Assembly (NCBI RefSeq): GCF_031458135.1
Contig: NZ_JAVDXW010000002.1
Span: 1 to 64,000 of the forward strand
Direction: 5' to 3'
Origin: Haloactinomyces albus
GTDB lineage: Bacteria > Actinomycetota > Actinomycetes > Mycobacteriales > Pseudonocardiaceae
Length of the DNA stretch: 64,000 nucleotides
Position numbers and translations under genes: made by a program. Each line of letters starts with the position of its first letter. Within the stretch, counting starts at the first letter, position 1. This document shows positions 46,439-54,946 of the stretch, piece by piece. The notes below the pieces were generated by a model. That model was given only the letters and a program-made list of their open reading frames with translations. It ran no database searches and was not told the DNA's origin.

Positions 46439-46797
46439 CGGTCTCCTTTCCGCGCGGGGCGATCGCTGTGGTGGGTGTGGTCCAGCTCGGCCAGGCGTTG
46501 TTGGGCGTGGGCGAGGTCGGCTTCGGTGCGGGCCAGTCGGCAGGCGGCCACGAGCAGGCTCATCCCGTCCTCGTCGAGCAGGGCCCGCACCCGGGAGGCC
46601 AGGGCGAGCTCAGCGCGGCTGTAGCGGCGGTGCCCGCCGGCCGAGCGGTTCGGGTCCAGCAGCCCGGCGGGGCCGAGGCTGCGCAGGAAGTCCGGGGTCA
46701 CGCCGAGCATCTCGGCCGCGCGGCCCATGGTGTAGGCGGGGTAGTCGGCGTCGTCGAAGGCCTCCGGCGTGCCGGGATGAGCAGGGGGATCAGTCAT
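46435..46797 (-). CDS. MerR-family transcriptional regulator
   Basis: 120 residues from ATG 46797. The N-terminal winged helix-turn-helix is typical MerR: YTMGRAAEMLGVTPDFLRSL, then GLLDPNRSAGGHRRYSRAEL. A helical tail (residues about 75-110, RTEADLAHAQQRLAELD) would form the dimerisation coiled coil. There is no Cys-rich metal site. HspR, a MerR-type repressor, controls heat-shock genes in actinomycetes; this gene follows hsp20 on the same strand, so a role in hsp20 control is plausible. Two further copies of this gene, one complete and one broken, lie at 48450 and 51642. Confidence 0.85.
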   Translation of the reverse strand: MTDPPAHPGTPEAFDDADYPAYTMGRAAEMLGVTPDFLRSLGPAGLLDPNRSAGGHRRYSRAELALASRVRALLDEDGMSLLVAACRLARTEADLAHAQQRLAELDHTHHSDRPARKGDR

Positions 46798-46821
46798 GGA
46801 CCACCTCACGACGTCGCGGTG

Positions 46822-46855
46822 TGGGGTGGGCGCCCCCTCGGGCGCCCACCCCACG
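46822..46855 (-). terminator. Strong hairpin between hsp20 and merR
   Basis: A perfect 15-bp stem (GTGGGGTGGGCGCCC and its complement) with a four-base loop lies in the 76-bp gap between the two genes. Without a T-tract it may be a weak terminator or an mRNA processing/stability element that sets the hsp20:merR ratio. Confidence 0.6.
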
Positions 46856-46873
46856 GCGGAAAGCAGCGGCGGA

Positions 46874-47320
46874 TCAGCTGCTCCCGCCGCCTTCGATGAC
46901 CTTGTGGTGGCCGCCGCCGTGGCCGACGGAGATCTGGCGGGGCTTGGCCTGCTCGGCCACCGGCAGCGTCACCGTGAGCACCCCGTCGGTGTAGTCGGCG
47001 CTGATGTTGTCCAGATCCAGCCCGTCCCCGAGGGAGAGCTGGCGGGAGAACGTGCCCCGCGGGCGCTCGGCCGAGACGTAGGCGACCTCACTCTCCCCGG
47101 CCGCACGGGAATGCCGCTGGGCCCGCACGGTCAGCGTGTTGTTCTCCGCGCGCACCTCCAGCGAGTCGGCGTCGATGCCGGGCAGGTCGAACTCGGCGAC
47201 GTAGTTCTCGCCGCTGCGGTAGACGTCCATGGGCATGGCCTGCGGCACGCGGCTGGAACCGAACACCTCAGTGGTCAGCCGGTTGAGGTCCCGAAACAGC
47301 GGGTCCAGGGCCATGGTCAT
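46874..47320 (-). CDS. Hsp20 / alpha-crystallin family small heat-shock protein
   Basis: 148 residues, the usual length. Residues about 40-135 form the alpha-crystallin domain: MDVYRSGENYVAEFDLPGID, VRAENNTLTVRAQRH, then SRQLSLGDGLDLDNISADY and DGVLTVTLPVAE, the C-terminal signature. It binds unfolding proteins as an ATP-independent chaperone. It heads an apparent operon hsp20-merR-acidic protein-small membrane protein and has inverted repeats in its promoter region. Confidence 0.95.
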   Translation of the reverse strand: MTMALDPLFRDLNRLTTEVFGSSRVPQAMPMDVYRSGENYVAEFDLPGIDADSLEVRAENNTLTVRAQRHSRAAGESEVAYVSAERPRGTFSRQLSLGDGLDLDNISADYTDGVLTVTLPVAEQAKPRQISVGHGGGHHKVIEGGGSS

Positions 47321-47340
47321 CGGTACTCACTCCTTCCACG

Positions 47341-47410
47341 GGTGTACTTGACCTGCTTCACCACCTATTCTGGAACCATGACGCTAGATTTTCAAGTGTT
47401 TTAGTACACC
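47341..47410 (-). promoter_or_regulatory. Inverted repeats upstream of hsp20
   Basis: GGTGTACT at 47341 and AGTACACC at 47403 are perfect inverted copies, with ACTTGA and TCAAGT nested inside. The latter resemble halves of the HspR operator (CTTGAGT/ACTCAAG) but are much further apart. Candidate operator for the linked MerR proteins. Confidence 0.4.
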
Positions 47411-47465
47411 TTCCCTGACATGGCGGACTGATGTTGATTCAGTTGGCGAAGGGAGCAATGCGGTG

Positions 47466-48053
47466 ATGAGCACGCTGCACCGGGTGTATCGCTGCGAGAT
47501 GAGCCCGCGGTGTCGCTGGTACGGCTACGTGGTCGCCGACGACACCGCCGTCGAGGCCGAATCCCTGCCGGCGGCGCGCCTGGCGCTGACCGAGACCCTG
47601 GCCCGCCGGGTGGAACCCTGGCCGTGGGAACACGTCGGCGAGCACACCGAACACGCCCTGTCCCCGGGGATGTGGGTGCGCGAGGCCCTCGACGCGGCCG
47701 CCGAGCCGCGCGCCCACATCAGCCGGGTGCTGGCCGCGGCATTGACCACCCAGCCGACCTCCTCCGCGCTGGCCACGCTGCCCACCCCCGCCGACGGCCA
47801 GCTCATTGTCGTCGCCGCCGTGCCCGGCGACCGGCTGGACTGGCTGCTCGAGCAGCACCCCGGCACCGGCAGCCTCGTCGTGGCCACCGCGGTCAGCAAC
47901 CACCAGGCCTGGTGGAACGCCCTGCAGGCCGGGTCGGAGGCCCCACCGGCCACCAAAACCCTCGCCGACCTCAACCTCTCCCCGCCCACCGATGCCGTGC
48001 TCGACGACTGGATCGCCGCCAGCCCCACCGGCACCCACCTGGCCACCCGGTGA
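47466..48053 (+). CDS. Hypothetical protein
   Basis: 195 residues, not recognised. GAAGGGAG precedes the start codons at 47463-47466. The N-terminus (STLHRVYRCEMSPRCRWYGY) is followed by alpha/beta sequence with LIVVAAVPGDRLDWLLEQHP near 118 and ending in NLSPPTDAVLDDWIAASP. The C-terminal 65 residues have a decayed counterpart at about 51090-51260 (SNHQAWFNAL, LADTLDDWI), so this gene belonged to the segment duplicated around 51 kb. It lies just upstream of the leader RNA and merR at 48.1-48.7 kb. Confidence 0.6.
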   Translation: MSTLHRVYRCEMSPRCRWYGYVVADDTAVEAESLPAARLALTETLARRVEPWPWEHVGEHTEHALSPGMWVREALDAAAEPRAHISRVLAAALTTQPTSSALATLPTPADGQLIVVAAVPGDRLDWLLEQHPGTGSLVVATAVSNHQAWWNALQAGSEAPPATKTLADLNLSPPTDAVLDDWIAASPTGTHLATR

Positions 48054-48106
48054 CCAGCAACAACGATCACTTCCCCACCGCGAGATAAAACCTGCCCTCG
48101 CCGGTG

Positions 48107-48135
48107 TAGACATGACGGTGTGGTGCTGTTAGAGT
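48107..48135 (+). promoter_or_regulatory. Promoter of the leader RNA and merR
   Basis: TAGACA, 17 bases, TAGAGT. The duplicated copy has TAGACA, 17 bases, TAGGGT at 51314-51342, so both boxes and spacing are conserved while the spacer sequence differs. Confidence 0.6.
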
Positions 48136-48449
48136 TTTTGCCATCAGGACGGAGAGGATACAGCGCCATCACCGACGAATCGGCGCCGCAAAGGAAGTAC
48201 GTGCAAGTAGGCAAGTGCAGTGGCAAGGCCCGGGCGGGGAGAACAGGTGTCCCCGCCCGGGCACCGAGGAACCGTCCGTGCACCGCGTGAGAGAAGGGGG
48301 TCGTCGATTCGCCGTACCGACAAGGCCGCGTCTCTCTCCTGTTTCTCCCCCGGATAGGTCAGCGGCCACAGTGAATGAGTAGAAACCCCCTCGCAGCCCC
48401 CGGTGCACCACTGGTGCGCCGGGGGCTTTTCGAGGGGCAGGGAGCATCG
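48136..48449 (+). ncRNA. Structured 5' leader with terminator-like hairpin before merR
   Basis: About 310 bases between the promoter and the merR start. It contains a conserved block (GCGCCATCACCGACGAATC, then GGCGC; 48162-48188), a perfect 13-bp hairpin (48228-48262), a conserved AGAAGGGGGTCGTCG block and a 16-bp stem at 48395-48427 followed by TTTT, 20 bases before the ATG. A second copy (51343-51641) keeps the blocks and the last hairpin; its first GC hairpin has a different sequence but the same shape. This suggests a cis-acting attenuator or riboregulator. Confidence 0.55.
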
Positions 48450-48764
48450 ATGACTCAGCACCAGCCCGGCGCCGAGGAGAAGTTCGACGACGTCGACTAC
48501 CCCGCCTACACCATGGGCCGGGCCGCCGAGATGCTGGAGGTGACCCAGCCGTTCCTGCGTTCCCTGGAAGACGCAGGACTGATCACTCCGCAGCGCTCGG
48601 CCGGCGGACACCGGCGCTACTCGCGCCGACAGTTGCGGCGCGCCGCCCGCGCCCGCACCCTGATCGACCAGGGCACCCCCGTCGCGGCGGCCTGCCGCAT
48701 CATCAGCCTGGAAGACCAACTCGCCGAACACACCGACCAACAACCACCGGACGCCGATCATTGA
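48450..48764 (+). CDS. MerR-family transcriptional regulator, second copy
   Basis: 104 residues, paralogue of the minus-strand regulator at 46.4 kb: DYPAYTMGRAAEMLEVTQPF, then LITPQRSAGGHRRYSRRQL and a shorter helical tail ending EDQLAEHTDQQPPDADH. GGCAGGGAGC precedes the ATG, which lies 20 bases after the terminator-like hairpin of the leader. The stop overlaps a TTG start for the acidic protein, repeating the merR-acidic arrangement of the other copy. No ligand or metal motif is visible. Confidence 0.85.
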   Translation: MTQHQPGAEEKFDDVDYPAYTMGRAAEMLEVTQPFLRSLEDAGLITPQRSAGGHRRYSRRQLRRAARARTLIDQGTPVAAACRIISLEDQLAEHTDQQPPDADH

Positions 48765-48970
48765 CCACAACGATCACGGCCAAGTGGAACATCCGTCCTC
48801 CCGACCCTGTCGAGGCCGCTGCCGACGCCGAGCAGGCAGCCTTCGCCAGGCCGCTGCCGGGTGAGGCCGACCCGGCCGATGCCGCCGAACAGGCCGAGGC
48901 CGTGGCCGTCGACGACGAACTGCACGCCGAGGACCCCTGCGTGCGGATCAGCTCGTCGGAGGTTTCCGAG
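48761..48970 (+). pseudogene. Acidic protein, second copy, probably lacking its proper end
   Basis: TTG start overlapping the merR stop. About the first 55 residues match the acidic protein at 46.2 kb (PLPGEADPADAAEQAEAVAV). The frame then continues open for hundreds of bases into the next gene in a low-quality translation, so the original end has probably been lost; the 3' limit given is approximate. Confidence 0.4.
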
Positions 48971-49287
48971 CAATCGCCTCGCGATCCCCTACCGCCAGGC
49001 ACACCTCATGACCTGGGGCGGCATGTCGCCCGATCGGGCCTGGTGAGATCAAGTTGCGTCCCGTTCGGCGGGCCGGACCATGGACACATCCCGCTGCGGC
49101 TCCTGCAGGTCACCCATCGGTGCTCAGCCGTGCTGCTGAGCCGGGGTGTGGAGCGGGTAGCAGGTGTTTGTGAATGGGTGGGGGCAGGCACGGTCAGGGC
49201 GAGCAACGGTGCCTGCCCCCACCCATGGCTCCCGCGGCTGACGACCGGGAGGCAGCGGCGCAGAGCACCGGCGCGGAAAGGGCACAC
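48971..49287. other. Region without a firm gene call
   Basis: Contains the decayed end of the acidic-protein copy and the upstream region of the following gene. A frame ending at 49046 (AYRQAHLMTWGGMSPDRAW-like) may be another gene remnant. Confidence 0.3.
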
Positions 49288-49860
49288 ATGGGCTGGGCGA
49301 GGGAAACGCAGCGAGTCGGTTACGCGCTGCTCGGCGCCAGCGCGCGGGCCGTTGAGGCCCTCACCGACACCGCAGGGTATGTGGGGCGAGCCTGGCGCCA
49401 CCGCGACCAGTGGGGCCAGCGCGCCCGAGATGTCTACGCCGAGCTGGCCGAGCACGGCCAGAGTCTGTTGCACCGCGCCGAGCGGCAGGCCCGCCGCGTG
49501 CCCGGCGTCGCGTCCGCCGAGGGCGAGGCAGCCGGGCTCGTTGCCGACGCCGAGGATCTGCCGATCACTGACTACGCCGAGCGCACCGCCGCCGACATCG
49601 CCGCGCAGCTACCGCAGCTCTCGCAACGCGAGCTGCATATGGTCGAAGGCTACGAAACCCGCCACAAGGCGCGGGCCACGATCCTGCGCCGCATCGACGA
49701 ACTGCGCGGCGACGAACCCTGGCCCGGCTACGACGAGATGAGCGTGGACGAGATCCTGCCTCGTATGCGCGATGCCTCCCCGCAGGAGCAGGCCGCCGTG
49801 GCCGACTACGAGCAGCGCCACAAACAACGCCGCACCATCACCACCCACACCCCCAGCTGA
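49288..49860 (+). CDS. Hypothetical helical protein (DUF8129-like C-terminus)
   Basis: 190 residues from ATG 49288 (in-frame starts at 49174 and 49225 would add Pro/Ala-rich sequence). The N-terminal 75 residues are amphipathic helices (RVGYALLGASARAVEALTDT). From about 90 onward is a pattern seen in other actinobacterial stress and lipid-droplet-associated proteins: LPITDYAERTAADIAAQL, LSQRELHMVEGYETRHKAR and EPWPGYDEMSVDEI, repeated weakly as AAVADYEQRHKQRRTI. Probably an oligomerising or membrane-surface protein; function unknown. Lies on the opposite strand to the Asp23/SPW group. Confidence 0.65.
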   Translation: MGWARETQRVGYALLGASARAVEALTDTAGYVGRAWRHRDQWGQRARDVYAELAEHGQSLLHRAERQARRVPGVASAEGEAAGLVADAEDLPITDYAERTAADIAAQLPQLSQRELHMVEGYETRHKARATILRRIDELRGDEPWPGYDEMSVDEILPRMRDASPQEQAAVADYEQRHKQRRTITTHTPS

Positions 49861-49957
49861 CCGGTCACGACTCCGCGGCGGAAGGGGTTGCTCGGCCCAG
49901 GCGGGTACTGCGTCGGCAGCGCGGGAGCATGCGGGAACGAGGTGACGTCGCCGCTGG

Positions 49958-50239
49958 TTATCGCACCGAGATGCCTCGTGGCCCGTGCGTGCTGCTCGCC
50001 GACGGCAGTGCCCCGGCACCCAGGCCGATGGCCACCACCCCGGCGACCCACGAGGTCCACGTCGCCCACGGCTGGCCGGTGTAGCCCAGGACCACGGGTG
50101 CGAACACCAGCAGCACACCCAGCACGACCAGCGCGGCCGTCGCCGGTGCCGACGGCACCGTGAACAGCGGGCTCACCGCGACCACCACACCGACCAGCGC
50201 GGCCAGCCAGTCCTGCCACCGTAGCCAGCTCCGCATCAC
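49958..50239 (-). CDS. SPW-repeat membrane protein
   Basis: 93 residues with about three hydrophobic helices. It carries two repeats of the SPW family: WQDWLAALVGVVVAVSPLF and, after a middle helix (ALVVLGVLLVFAPVVLG), ATWTSWVAGVVAIGLGAG. SPW-repeat proteins are small inner-membrane proteins of unknown function. It starts four bases after the end of the Asp23-like gene, as the last gene of a minus-strand group with the Cys-motif protein and Asp23. Confidence 0.7.
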   Translation of the reverse strand: MMRSWLRWQDWLAALVGVVVAVSPLFTVPSAPATAALVVLGVLLVFAPVVLGYTGQPWATWTSWVAGVVAIGLGAGALPSASSTHGPRGISVR

Positions 50240-50242
50240 CCC

Positions 50243-50748
50243 TCACCTCACTCGACGCGTCCCGTCGTGGAGGGGGTGCTGTTCGTCGTCCTCCGGCAGC
50301 TGTAGGTCGGTGACGTCGATGTTGACCTCGACGACCTGCAGACCGGTCATCTGCTCCACCGAGCCGATCACGTTGCGGCGCACCGAGCGGCCAGCTCGGC
50401 GATGGCCACCCCGTAGTCGACCACGATGACCAGATCGATCGCGGCCTGGCGCTCGCCCACCTCGACCGAGACTCCCTGGCTGCTGGAGGCCCGGGCGCCG
50501 GGGATGCGCTCGCGCACCGCGCCCCACGCGCGGGACGTGCCGGTGCCGAACCCGTACACCCCGCTCACCTCGCGGGCGGCCCTGCCGGCGATCTTGGTGA
50601 CCACCACGTCAGCGACGGTGGTCTTTCCCTGGCTACTCTCCAACGGCGAGCCTTCCGAGACGGCAGGACTGCGCGGCGACGGCGCCGTGGACGCGGCACC
50701 CTTACGCTGCGGCTCCGTGGTGGGCTGCTGGCCCGTCGGTGTAGTCAT
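50243..50748 (-). pseudogene. Asp23/Gls24-family (alkaline-shock-like) protein, frameshifted
   Basis: The first frame from ATG 50748 has a Pro/Ser-rich tail then the Asp23 core: TTVADVVVTKIAGRAAREVS, GVYGFG and VDYGVAIAELAA, then a premature stop. The rest of the family motif (SVRRNVIGSVEQMTGLQVVE, then VNIDVTDLQLPEDD) follows in another frame to 50243. Restoring one base near 50390 gives a 168-residue normal protein. Asp23-type proteins are envelope-stress factors anchored near the membrane. The ATG overlaps the upstream Cys-motif gene. Real inactivation and sequencing error cannot be separated here. Confidence 0.8.
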
Positions 50749-50951
50749 AGCCGCACTCCTTCGGCCCGAGCAGAATCCGCCTGCAAGGCCTGCAGATGCT
50801 CCTGCGAACACGCGATCAGCACGACCTCCACGCCGGGGACCCGATCCTGGCCTCCAGCGTCCGTCTCGAAGGCCAGGGTCCAGGCCAGCGCCTCCGGCTC
50901 CAGCACGCAGCCGCACCAATCACACCGGCGCGAATCGCCCATACCAGACAT
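50745..50951 (-). CDS. Small CxxC protein
   Basis: 68 residues from ATG 50951 (other Met codons nearby). The start region RRCDWCGCVLEPEALAW has CxxCxC, which could hold zinc or simply be a zinc-ribbon half; a further Cys lies in LIACSQEHLQALQAD. The pattern resembles short zinc-ribbon proteins that end in a helix. It overlaps the Asp23-like gene by ATGA, so they form a coupled pair. Function unknown. Confidence 0.5.
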   Translation of the reverse strand: MSGMGDSRRCDWCGCVLEPEALAWTLAFETDAGGQDRVPGVEVVLIACSQEHLQALQADSARAEGVRL

Positions 50952-51041
50952 GATGCGCCTCGGGGTCCCCACAGGCCACACCGAGCCCGATAAGCATCAG
51001 CAGGCCGCGCCGGGGCGGGCGCACAATGATCGTGTCACTGC

Positions 51042-51260
51042 TTGTCGGGGGTCACGCGCACCTCGACCGGCACCGCCCCGGTGACATCGGTGTGGCCACC
51101 GCGCTCAGCAACCACCAGGCCTGGTTCAACGCCCTCGTCGCCGCCCCGAGTGCCCTCCCGCCGTGAAAACCCTCGGCGACCTCAACCTGGACCCACTCGC
51201 CGACACCCTCGACGACTGGATCACCCCAACCCCACCGGAACCCGCCTGGCCACCCCATGA
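51042..51260 (+). pseudogene. Decayed copy of the hypothetical gene at 47.5-48.05 kb
   Basis: Two frames give SNHQAWFNALVAAPSALPP and, shifted, KTLGDLNLDPLADTLDDWI, matching the C-terminus of the intact gene (SNHQAWWNAL, LNLSPPTDAVLDDWI). It is the left end of a duplicated segment that continues with the promoter and leader. Confidence 0.7.
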
Positions 51261-51641
51261 CCAGCGACAACGACCACTTTCCCACGGCGAGATAAAATCT
51301 ATCGTCGCCGGTGTAGACATGCCACTGTGGGCCTGTTAGGGTTTCTGCCATCAGACGGAGACAGCCCACAGCGCCATCACCGACGAATCGGCGCCGCAGT
51401 GAGCAAGTGGAAGTGACAGTCCCTCGCGGGGGCGGGTCGCACGGTTCCCGCCCCCGCGGGCGTCGAGCACCAGGCACACCCGAGCAAGAAGGGGGTCGTC
51501 GTTCGCCCGTTACCCAGCGAGTGTCGCACCCACCTCCCCATGGCTCGGTGCGGTCCGCAGTGAACTGAGCAAGACCATCCCTCGCAGCCCCCGGTGCACC
51601 GCTGGTGCACCGGGGGCCTTTTCGAGGGCCAAGGAGCAGGC
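51261..51641 (+). repeat. Second copy of the promoter and structured leader
   Basis: Corresponds to 48054-48449. Keeps AGATAAAA, the promoter boxes (51314-51342), GCGCCATCACCGACGAATC, a 12-bp GC hairpin (51425-51458) different in sequence from copy 1, AGAAGGGGGTCGTCG and the final hairpin plus TTTT (51587-51622). Confidence 0.75.
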
Positions 51642-51706
51642 ATGAACCCCGACCGGCCCGGTGCCAACGAGACGTTCGACGATCCCGACTACCACGCCTA
51701 CACCAT
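51642..51706 (+). pseudogene. merR, third copy, truncated after about 22 codons
   Basis: Starts at ATG 51642 and reads ETFDDPDYHAYTI before homology to the other merR genes stops abruptly at about 51706, nine bases before the end of tnpA. This junction is where the duplicated segment meets the transposase gene. Confidence 0.75.
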
Positions 51707-51714
51707 CAGGACCG

Positions 51715-54700
51715 TCAGGCGGCGGGGCCGCCGGGGAACAGGGCGCGGGGTTCCAGGTCCAGTCGGGTGACCGGAACCGCGTCGGGTGGGTCGAGATCGA
51801 GCACCAGGTCGCCGAGGCGGCGGAGGGTGTAGGTGATGTAGGGGTGATGGTGGCCAGGTCGTCGTGGTCGACCGGGTGTCCCTCGGCGGCCAGGGCGTTG
51901 GTGACGTCGGTGATGTCCAGCGCGGTGGAGTAGATCGCGCAGTTGGCCATGAGCTCGTTGAACTTGACTACCAGTTCCTGATGGTCGGGGTCGTTGTGGC
52001 CGATGAGCTTCCCGCCGACCATCAGCCACTCGGCGTAGCCGTGGAACGCCTCGGCCTTGTTGGTGATCGCGGTGATCTGCTCCCGCAGCTCTGGTTCCGA
52101 CAGGAACCGGAGCAGCGTAATCGTCATGATCACCCGGCCCAGTTCCCGAAACGCCCGATAGAGCCGGTTCTTGCGAGAGTGGTTGCCGAGCCGGCGCAGC
52201 AGCGTCACCGAGGACACGCGGCTTTCGCGGATGGAGATCGCGGTGCGCAGCAGGTCGGTCCAGTGCCGCTCGATCAGGTCCCAGTCAATGGCGTTGTCGC
52301 CGAACAGCGCGTCGATGTGCTGGTAACGGGTGCGCGGATCGGGCCGGTAGAAGATCAGGTCGTGCCAGTTGCGGATGCGCGGCAGCAGCTCGAAGCCCAG
52401 CAGCGCGGCGAGTCCGAAGACAGGCAGCGACTGGCCCTGCGTGTCGGCGTGGATGGCCTCGGGCTGTATGTCGGAGTCGTTGTTGAGCAGCCCTTCGATG
52501 ATGTAGATGGCTCCCCACACCCCGCAGGGGATGAAGTGGGAGAACAGGGCGATGTAGGAGTCGGCCACGTGCCGCATCGCGATCCCGCCGTAGCCGCCGT
52601 AGCGGATGTGGGACTCGGCGAGCAGGTTGTTTTCCCAGGTGTCTACCTGGGATCCGTCGACCGCGACCACCTGGCCGTCACCCCAGATCCCGGCCACGTC
52701 CAGCTTGGCGAACTCGTTGATCACGTCCATCGAGCCCCGATACACCTTGCTCGGGTCGGAGTGCTTGTTACCGGCGGTGTAGATCTCGTGGGCGGAGACT
52801 CTGCCGCGCATGTGCCGGGCGACCTCGGCCGGGCCGAGGTTGGTGCCGTAGGCGTAGGTCGTGGTCACGTAGCGGCCCAGGGTGTCGCGGACCTTCGGGT
52901 CCGACCCCGAGGTCGGCCCGAAATGACGGTGCCAGCCGGTCAGGTAAGCAGTGCGGGTGAGGATGTCCAACAAGCTGCGCTCCGGCAGCCGCTGGTGGAT
53001 CGCTGCCTCCAACGCGACCGCCGAGGACCGCCGGTCGGCGCCCTTACGGCGCTTGAGCACCGGGCGGTCGCCGTCCAGCACCAGGTCGGTGTTCGCCGGG
53101 TAGCCGGCGTCGACGGCCGCGGCGGTGCGCGTCAGCTCATGCCGGTAGTGCGCCACCAGCTCGGTCGCCTCGGTGGGGATACCGGCCTGGGCGCAGAAGT
53201 CCGCGGCCAGCGGCGCGCACTCGTCCCAGCTCATGAGTTGGGCGTGCAGGTTGGCGTAGGAGTCCGAACCGGCCACCGCGATGTCACCGGACCGCAGTTC
53301 AGCGGCCAGATAGGAGAACACACAGATCTCCAGGTGCCGACGGGCCAGCATTCCCGGCCGCTGCCGGTCCCGCAGTACCTTCTCCCAGGCGTCGCTGGCG
53401 AAGGCATCCACGTTCACGGTGAGCGTAGTGGGCTGGCCATCGGTCCCGACCGTGATCGTCTCCGGTAGCCAGTCGCTGCGCCGATCCCGGTTGGCGCGGA
53501 TGAACTCCACCGCGTCCAACACGCTGCGGTCCGCGCTGGTCGCCTCCAGCTCGATCGCGTCGACCAGCGTGAACAGCACCGGCCGGTGCGAGCGGTAGAA
53601 CCGCTCCAGCAGCGGCAGGTAGTTGTTGCCGTGATACGCCGACACCGCCTCGGCGGCGGTGGCCAGCTCATCGATCCCGCCCGCGTCGGCCAGCGTCTTG
53701 AGCACCAGCCGACCCGCCCGCTCCTCCACACCACCCTGAACACCGCCGACGCCGGAACCAGCGTCAAGACCAGGCCCTTCGATGCCCGCTACCGACCCGG
53801 CCGCCAACTCAGGCGTCGACACCGAGGTGGCAGCGGGGGTGGTCGCTTCGCGGGCGGCGGCCAGCACCTCGCCGAACACACCGATCAGTCGCTCGGTCTC
53901 TGCTCGGTTGGCGGTCTGGATCTCCTCCAACCGCTCCCGGCCCTTCTTGTGCAAAGCGGCCATGCGCTTGCAGAACATGGTCACCACCTCGTCCCGCGCC
54001 GCGGTCCGGCACTCGTGCACGAGGCTGATCAGCAGCGTCAGCCGCTTGTCATCGTTGAGAACCTTGCACATGTCCGCGGCGTCGGTCACCCGCGCCTCGC
54101 CCGCGAAGTGCGCGATCTTGCCCGGCGGGATGCCTTCCAGCCACTGCTCGGTCGGCCCCAACCCGTCCAGCCAGGCCAGGTACGCCAGACGCTGCTTGAA
54201 CTTGCCCAGCGTCGCGGCCTGCGCCGAATCTTTCAGCCGGTCGAACTCGCTGCGCCTGCTCGCCGGGTCAACCCACAGCAGCCGCTCCAGCCGTGTCCGC
54301 TGCATCCGGCCCGGCCGGTCCGCCACCGCAGTGAACATACCGCCGTTGACCTCGGCGCGGATCGAGGCGGCCATCGCGTCCAGCGTGGTGTAGCCGGGCA
54401 GCTCACAGCTCTGGCGCACCAGCTCGTCCAACGCCACGTTGATCAAATCCGCCGGGTTGTTCTTGGACTGCACGACCTTGCGGATCGCCGCATCGGCCAC
54501 CGCCCGCACCGTGGCCGGCGTGTACTTCACGCCCAACCGTGTGCGCACGAAGTCCCGGTGCCGCCACAGCGTCCGGTCCGACTCATGCGCCGCCTCCACG
54601 GCCTCGTCCAGCTCTAGCTTGCCGCGCACATGGTCGACCACCGCGGGCGGCACGTCGGCCAGCTTCGAGAAGTACCCCAGCCGCTGATAGCACTTCAGCA

Positions 54701-54851
54701 GCACCACCAGCGCCAAGAAATGCTGCTCGGTCGCGGTCTTCGACCGAGCCCACTCGACCTCGTCCGCGGTGGGGGTGAACGCCTCCGCCAGCTCCCGCGC
54801 TGACACCACCCGCTTGAACCGCGGATACGCGGTCCGATCAATCGACGCCAA
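51715..54851 (-). CDS. tnpA: Tn3-family transposase TnpA (one-base frameshift near its end)
   Basis: About 1045 residues when one base is restored. The N-terminus (MASIDRTAYPRFKRVVSARE) belongs to the DUF4158-like DNA-binding part of Tn3 transposases. The C-terminal catalytic region has VDGSQVDTWENNLLAE (Asp), IHADTQGQSLPVFGLAALLG (Asp) and LLRFLSEPELREQI (Glu region). After DDLATITP the frame must shift at a GGGG run (51841-51844, one base short) to give YITYTLRRLGDLVLDLD and the end ALFPGGPAA. Its 5' end is only about 95 bp from the right inverted repeat and its 3' end points inward, whereas Tn3-type tnpA genes normally end at the repeat. Function is doubtful if the shift is real, though the lost tail is beyond the catalytic core. 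Confidence 0.92.
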
Positions 54852-54946
54852 CCCGACACCCCAGCAACGATCAAGACCGAGACGTAGGCACCCTAGCCAC
54901 CCGCCACAATCACCTGCCGACCGGCCGTTGAGCAGTAGCTACCCAT

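Noticed and set aside
48400-48430. CRISPR-like or simple terminator interpretation of the GC hairpins near merR
   Set aside because: No repeat-spacer periodicity. A plain terminator does not explain its position just before a start codon with conserved sequence upstream.
51510-51714. Extension of the tnpA frame to 51510
   Set aside because: Results from the one-base shift; the natural end ALFPGGPAA with stop at 51715 is in the other frame.
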